DNA of 64,000 nucleotides, from NCBI RefSeq assembly GCF_018448905.1, contig NZ_RCWA01000006.1, positions 62,001 to 126,000 of the forward strand, given 5' to 3'. Both the position numbers and the translations under genes were made by a program. Of this stretch, positions 61,039 to 64,000 are shown piece after piece (positions within the stretch are counted from its first letter, which is position 1; each line of letters starts with the position of its first letter). The DNA comes from Photorhabdus heterorhabditis. Lineage in GTDB: Bacteria; Pseudomonadota; Gammaproteobacteria; Enterobacterales; Enterobacteriaceae. Under the pieces are notes generated by a model, which was not told the origin of the DNA, made no database searches, and saw only the letters and a program-made list of their open reading frames with translations.

Positions 61039-61510
61039 TACTGCCTTGTGGATCAGTGTGTTAAGTGGGCTAATTTTTATCAGTTCACCCGTATGGGCAA
61101 CAGAAGATAGCGCTCTTTCGGTAATAGGGATTACAGAGGCATCTGCGGGTGTGACTGTGGGACAGTTAGAGCATTTACACGCGAAAAATCTGCTGCTGGA
61201 AGCAGAATTGCAGCGGGCTAAATTACAACGCCAACTGACAGAAAGTCAGCCTTTGGGGTTGACGGGCAATAATAATATCGATCTGCCGGTGACCGTATCG
61301 CCCGTGATAACGGCGGGACAACCTGTGACCCGTCCGGTGGTTCAGGAGATTTATGGTCGGGGGCATGCATTGCGGGCGAAAGTAAGCCTGCCGGGCCGCG
61401 GTGTGATGGAGTTAGCTGTCGGTGACGCAGTGCTTGGCACTCAGTTCAAAGTTAAGGTGATCACGCTTTCTGCGGTCACGCTAAGTGATGGTTCGGTACT
61501 CACGTTCTGA
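61025..61510 (+). CDS. pilP: PilP, periplasmic pilus biogenesis protein
   Basis: This 161-residue protein has a signal peptide (MPGNNTALWISVLSGLIFISSPVWA, residues 1-25), a helical segment LEHLHAKNLLLEAELQRAKLQRQL that could be coiled coil (~residues 48-71), and a beta-rich C-terminal domain (GHALRAKVSLPGRGVMELAVGDAVLGTQ). It matches PilP of SPI-7-type operons. It overlaps pilO by 14 bases. Confidence 0.85.
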   Translation: MPGNNTALWISVLSGLIFISSPVWATEDSALSVIGITEASAGVTVGQLEHLHAKNLLLEAELQRAKLQRQLTESQPLGLTGNNNIDLPVTVSPVITAGQPVTRPVVQEIYGRGHALRAKVSLPGRGVMELAVGDAVLGTQFKVKVITLSAVTLSDGSVLTF

Positions 61511-61523
61511 GGGAAGACAGGGA

Positions 61524-63077
61524 ATGAAAGAAAACATCCAGGTTAATGATGCTGTGTTGCTGTTATGTGAAGAACAGCAGGCTACGGTATTAATTGACAA
61601 CAATCGTCGGGGCGATCCACAGGTCCAGACTCGGGTCATGCAATTACTTGAAGCCATACCAGAAGCAGAAATTCGCTTTGTCAATTTGTCAGAATTGCAG
61701 GCGAACCGCCAGAAACAAAATCAGCGGACGAATGAACAGGGCGTGTGTCTGTCGGACTTAACTGATGTGAGTGAACGCCAGAAGCAGGTACTGACCTGTT
61801 TTGAACTGGCAAAAAAACTGAATGCGTCAGATATTCACCTGACTATCAGTCCAGGGTTAACCCGAATTGAAATGCGTATTCACGGTGAGCTGGAAGTCGT
61901 CAATGAACTGTCGGAAGAGGAGGGAATGGCACTCGCATCCACAATCATCCTGTCGATGTGTGATGTCACTGAAACGCAATTTTTTCCCGGCCGTCAGCAG
62001 GACGGGAGGATTAAAGCGGATTTTCTGCGTCGGGTACATTTGTATGGTGCCCGGTACAGCCATACGCCAACCGCAGATGGTTTGTATGTTGTGATGCGTG
62101 TGATTGCTGATGATGGTGACAAAGTGCCTACACTGACACAATTAGGTTTTTTGCCGCAGCAAATCAAACTGGTTTCCCGTATTTTGCGACTGCCCGAGGG
62201 CCTGATTGTGTTATCGGGACCAACCGGTTCTGGGAAGTCCACGACATTACGCACTTTTTGTCGCCAGTATCTTGACAGGACAAGAGGTAAAAAGCGGTTA
62301 TTGACCGTTGAAGACCCTCCGGAGGGGAGGATTGCCGGTGCGATTCAAACGCCCATCGTGTGTGACAAAAGTGATGAAGAGGCGGTCAGGCTTGCCTGGC
62401 ACCGGGCGCTCACCTCTGCGCTGCGTCTTGATCCTGATGCCGTTATGCCAGGCGAAATGCGAGACCTGACTTCCATGCTAACGGCAATTTATGCTGCGCA
62501 AACGGGACATAGTGTCATGACGACGCTGCATACCAATAGCGCAGTCGGTATTCCTGAACGCATGATAACCATGGGGGTGAATGCGGGGTTGATTGCCGAT
62601 GCACAGCTTTTGATTGCGTTGATTAGTCAGCGTTTAGTACAGACATTATGTCCGTACTGTCGAGTACCTTGGGCACAGAAACAGGCGGTACTGGATGAGG
62701 AACAACGGGCTTATCTGATGCGTTATTGCCATGCTCCCGGTACCTGTTGCATAGAGAATTTGTATTTTCGTCATCCCGAAGGATGTGAACATTGTTGCCA
62801 GACGATTACCCTGAGCGGACGGATTGTTAACCGGGGAGTGACCGGTCGTAGCGTGGTGGCAGAAGTCATTAGGCCAGATGCCCGATTTTTTACCTTGTTG
62901 ATGACTGAGGGCAAAGAGGCCGCGAGACAACACTGGGTATCGAATTTAAGTGGAATAACTCGTTGCCAGCATCTACTGCATAAGCTGAATGCCGGGCTGA
63001 TTGATCCATTGGAAGCCGACTTAGTTTGTCCGCTGGATGAAGATGATTATTTGCTGATGGAGCCGTGTGATGCGTGA
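61524..63077 (+). CDS. pilQ: PilQ, pilus assembly/extension ATPase
   Basis: This 517-residue PilB/GspE-type ATPase powers pilus assembly. Walker A GPTGSGKSTT lies near residue 232, the Asp box GKKRLLTVEDPPEGR near 258-272, Walker B-like LRLDPDAVMPGEMRD near 302-316, and the His box TTLHTN near 333-338. The C-terminal Cys pairs (CPYCRVPW, CEHCCQ) correspond to the zinc site of these ATPases. ATG 61524 follows CAGGGA; the longer frame from 61485 runs into pilP and is rejected. The Walker B segment reads PGE where GE is preceded by an aliphatic residue in most relatives. Confidence 0.9.
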   Translation: MKENIQVNDAVLLLCEEQQATVLIDNNRRGDPQVQTRVMQLLEAIPEAEIRFVNLSELQANRQKQNQRTNEQGVCLSDLTDVSERQKQVLTCFELAKKLNASDIHLTISPGLTRIEMRIHGELEVVNELSEEEGMALASTIILSMCDVTETQFFPGRQQDGRIKADFLRRVHLYGARYSHTPTADGLYVVMRVIADDGDKVPTLTQLGFLPQQIKLVSRILRLPEGLIVLSGPTGSGKSTTLRTFCRQYLDRTRGKKRLLTVEDPPEGRIAGAIQTPIVCDKSDEEAVRLAWHRALTSALRLDPDAVMPGEMRDLTSMLTAIYAAQTGHSVMTTLHTNSAVGIPERMITMGVNAGLIADAQLLIALISQRLVQTLCPYCRVPWAQKQAVLDEEQRAYLMRYCHAPGTCCIENLYFRHPEGCEHCCQTITLSGRIVNRGVTGRSVVAEVIRPDARFFTLLMTEGKEAARQHWVSNLSGITRCQHLLHKLNAGLIDPLEADLVCPLDEDDYLLMEPCDA

Positions 63078-64000
63078 AATGTCATCGGGCAGGCGTCTGC
63101 GCTATGTGTTAGTTCGCCACACTTTCTTACCGAGTTATCGCATCATTTTTTATGAGGCGTTGCGTTTTTTACTGGAAAACAAGATACCGTTATTGAAAGC
63201 GTTGCGGCAGATACGTGATGTGTATACTCATTTCGATACCCATTGGCATCCGTTTGCTGAACTCATTGACGATTGCATCTCGGCGCTCACTGATAACAGT
63301 CAAACGAATACTTTGGAACATGTGCTGGCTGTTTGGGGACCGGTAGAAGAGGCGGCGTTAATTAGTGCGGGTATGCGCAGCGGTCATTTGCCTGAAGCGT
63401 TGAGTCAGGCTATTACACTGATAGGTTGCCGTCAGCGTATTCTGATGGTGTCACTCAGAATGATGGTTTATCCCTTGCTGTTGGTGCTACTGATGGCGGG
63501 ATTACTGGTGATCACCGCAACAGAATTGGTACCAACGCTAAAAAATATTGCCGATCCGGAAAACTGGCAGGGTGTGCTGGCATGGCTGAACGGGGTGGCG
63601 ACATTCTTTGAGCATGCTTTTCTGTGGTGTGGTGTCTTACTGCTCTCTTTTATTGTGGGCGTGGCGTATTCGCTACCGCGGTGGGTCAACCGTCTGCGCC
63701 GCATAGCGGATCATTTTATCCCCTGGTCGATCTATAGCGATATTCAGGGTGCCATTTTTTTACTGAACATGGCTTCCCTTTTGCGTGCCCAGGTTCAGAC
63801 GCTGGATGCGTTAATTATCCTGCAACGCTTTGCATCTCCCTGGTTACAGATTCGTCTGGAGTCTATTGCTGATTGTGTCCGCGAAGGGGATCACTTTGGC
63901 CGGGCATTGCATCACTGTGGCTATGACTTTCCGTCAAAGGAAGCGGTGAATTTTCTGTCATTATTGACGGAAGGTGATGGCACTCCTGACATGATTGGAC
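63070..64000 (+). CDS. pilR: PilR, inner-membrane platform protein (partial)
   Basis: From ATG 63070, overlapping the pilQ stop by 8 bases, an open frame of 310 codons runs off the window edge. It has the GspF/PilC-type pattern: FYEALRFLLENKIPLLKALRQI (~residues 27-48), GPVEEAALISAGMRSGHLPEALSQ (~89-112), a first membrane segment near 130-148, a second near 184-205, and a second GspF repeat (LNMASLLRAQVQTLDALIILQ). It forms the inner-membrane base of the type IVB pilus with PilQ. Further pil genes (S, T, U, V) are expected beyond the window. Confidence 0.88.
   Translation, partial: MREMSSGRRLRYVLVRHTFLPSYRIIFYEALRFLLENKIPLLKALRQIRDVYTHFDTHWHPFAELIDDCISALTDNSQTNTLEHVLAVWGPVEEAALISAGMRSGHLPEALSQAITLIGCRQRILMVSLRMMVYPLLLVLLMAGLLVITATELVPTLKNIADPENWQGVLAWLNGVATFFEHAFLWCGVLLLSFIVGVAYSLPRWVNRLRRIADHFIPWSIYSDIQGAIFLLNMASLLRAQVQTLDALIILQRFASPWLQIRLESIADCVREGDHFGRALHHCGYDFPSKEAVNFLSLLTEGDGTPDMIG

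Larger units (their letters stand above)
36905..64000 (+). mobile_element. SPI-7/PFGI-1-class integrative conjugative element (partial, continues past window)
   Basis: The gene order parA, dnaB-like, parB, DUF2857-like, STY4528-like, PFL_4669-like, topB, STY4534-like, ssb, pilL-R is that of the SPI-7 (Salmonella) and PFGI-1/PAPI-1 (Pseudomonas) ICE class. The left limit is the tRNA-Phe 3' repeat at 36905-36955. Integrase, relaxase, type IV secretion genes and the intact tRNA are expected to the right of the window. Accessory insertions inside are a group II intron in ssb, an AbiTii cargo block and an IS66 element. Confidence 0.85.

Noticed and set aside
1-64000. CRISPR array
   Set aside because: No regularly spaced repeats of 25-40 bp were seen on either strand.

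Overview
The window looks like chromosomal accessory DNA of an insect-pathogenic enterobacterium of the Photorhabdus/Xenorhabdus group. The basis is moderate-to-low GC, dispersed ~130-bp repeats with inverted-repeat ends of the kind I associate with these genera, a yersiniabactin-like hybrid NRPS siderophore locus, and an SPI-7/PFGI-1-class integrative conjugative element (ICE). The genus is inference; no rRNA or complete tRNA is present to confirm it.

Region 1 (1-9.2 kb) is a decayed, low-GC island. It holds a primase/Toprim-like gene (2592-3848), a run of co-directional unknown genes, two of them with membrane segments (4860-7747), a Ner/Nlp-type regulator (7933-8193, minus), scraps of a VWA-domain gene, a polyol-permease-like MFS gene, IS982- and IS630-like transposases, and three copies of the dispersed repeat.

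Region 2 (9.5-36.4 kb) is a complete-looking siderophore locus. A TonB-dependent receptor with a Fur-like upstream sequence and its own terminator is followed by a tightly packed operon of eight genes. The first is a 3762-aa synthase (FAAL-ACP-KS-[no AT]-ACP-Cy-A(Cys)[degenerate MT/epimerase-like]-T-Cy-A(Cys)-T). The second is an 1819-aa synthase (docking-Cy-A(Cys)[intact MT]-T-TE with a Cys nucleophile). Then come a saccharopine-dehydrogenase-like reductase, an Irp3/YbtU-like thiazolinyl imide reductase, a type II thioesterase, a YbtX-like MFS protein, and YbtP/YbtQ-like ABC transporters. Receptor, YbtX-like MFS and ABC pair would handle the ferric complex. The synthases should build a fatty-acyl, once polyketide-extended chain carrying three Cys-derived thiazoline/thiazolidine rings, one of them methylated. 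No salicylate synthase is visible, unlike yersiniabactin, pyochelin and piscibactin loci.

Region 3 (36.9-64 kb, running off the right edge) is one end of an SPI-7/PFGI-1-type ICE. A 51-bp copy of the tRNA-Phe(GAA) 3' end marks its boundary. The order is parA, dnaB-like helicase, parB, zinc-finger protein, DUF2857-like, small ORF, STY4528-like, PFL_4669-like, topoisomerase III, STY4534-like, ssb, a cargo gap, then pilL-M-N-O-P-Q-R of the type IVB conjugative pilus. The ssb gene is split after codon 9 by a 2.4-kb group II intron encoding an RT/maturase/HNH protein. The cargo gap (50.7-56.4 kb) carries antitoxin remnants and two AbiTii-family (abortive-infection type) genes on the minus strand, one of them interrupted by a 2339-bp IS66 element with a perfect 8-bp target duplication.

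Points most worth a second look: the FAAL-loaded, AT-less KS siderophore line with a Cys thioesterase; the intron-split ICE ssb; twin 17-bp palindromes at 43639-43691 in the ICE; and the unknown gene cluster at 4.9-7.7 kb.
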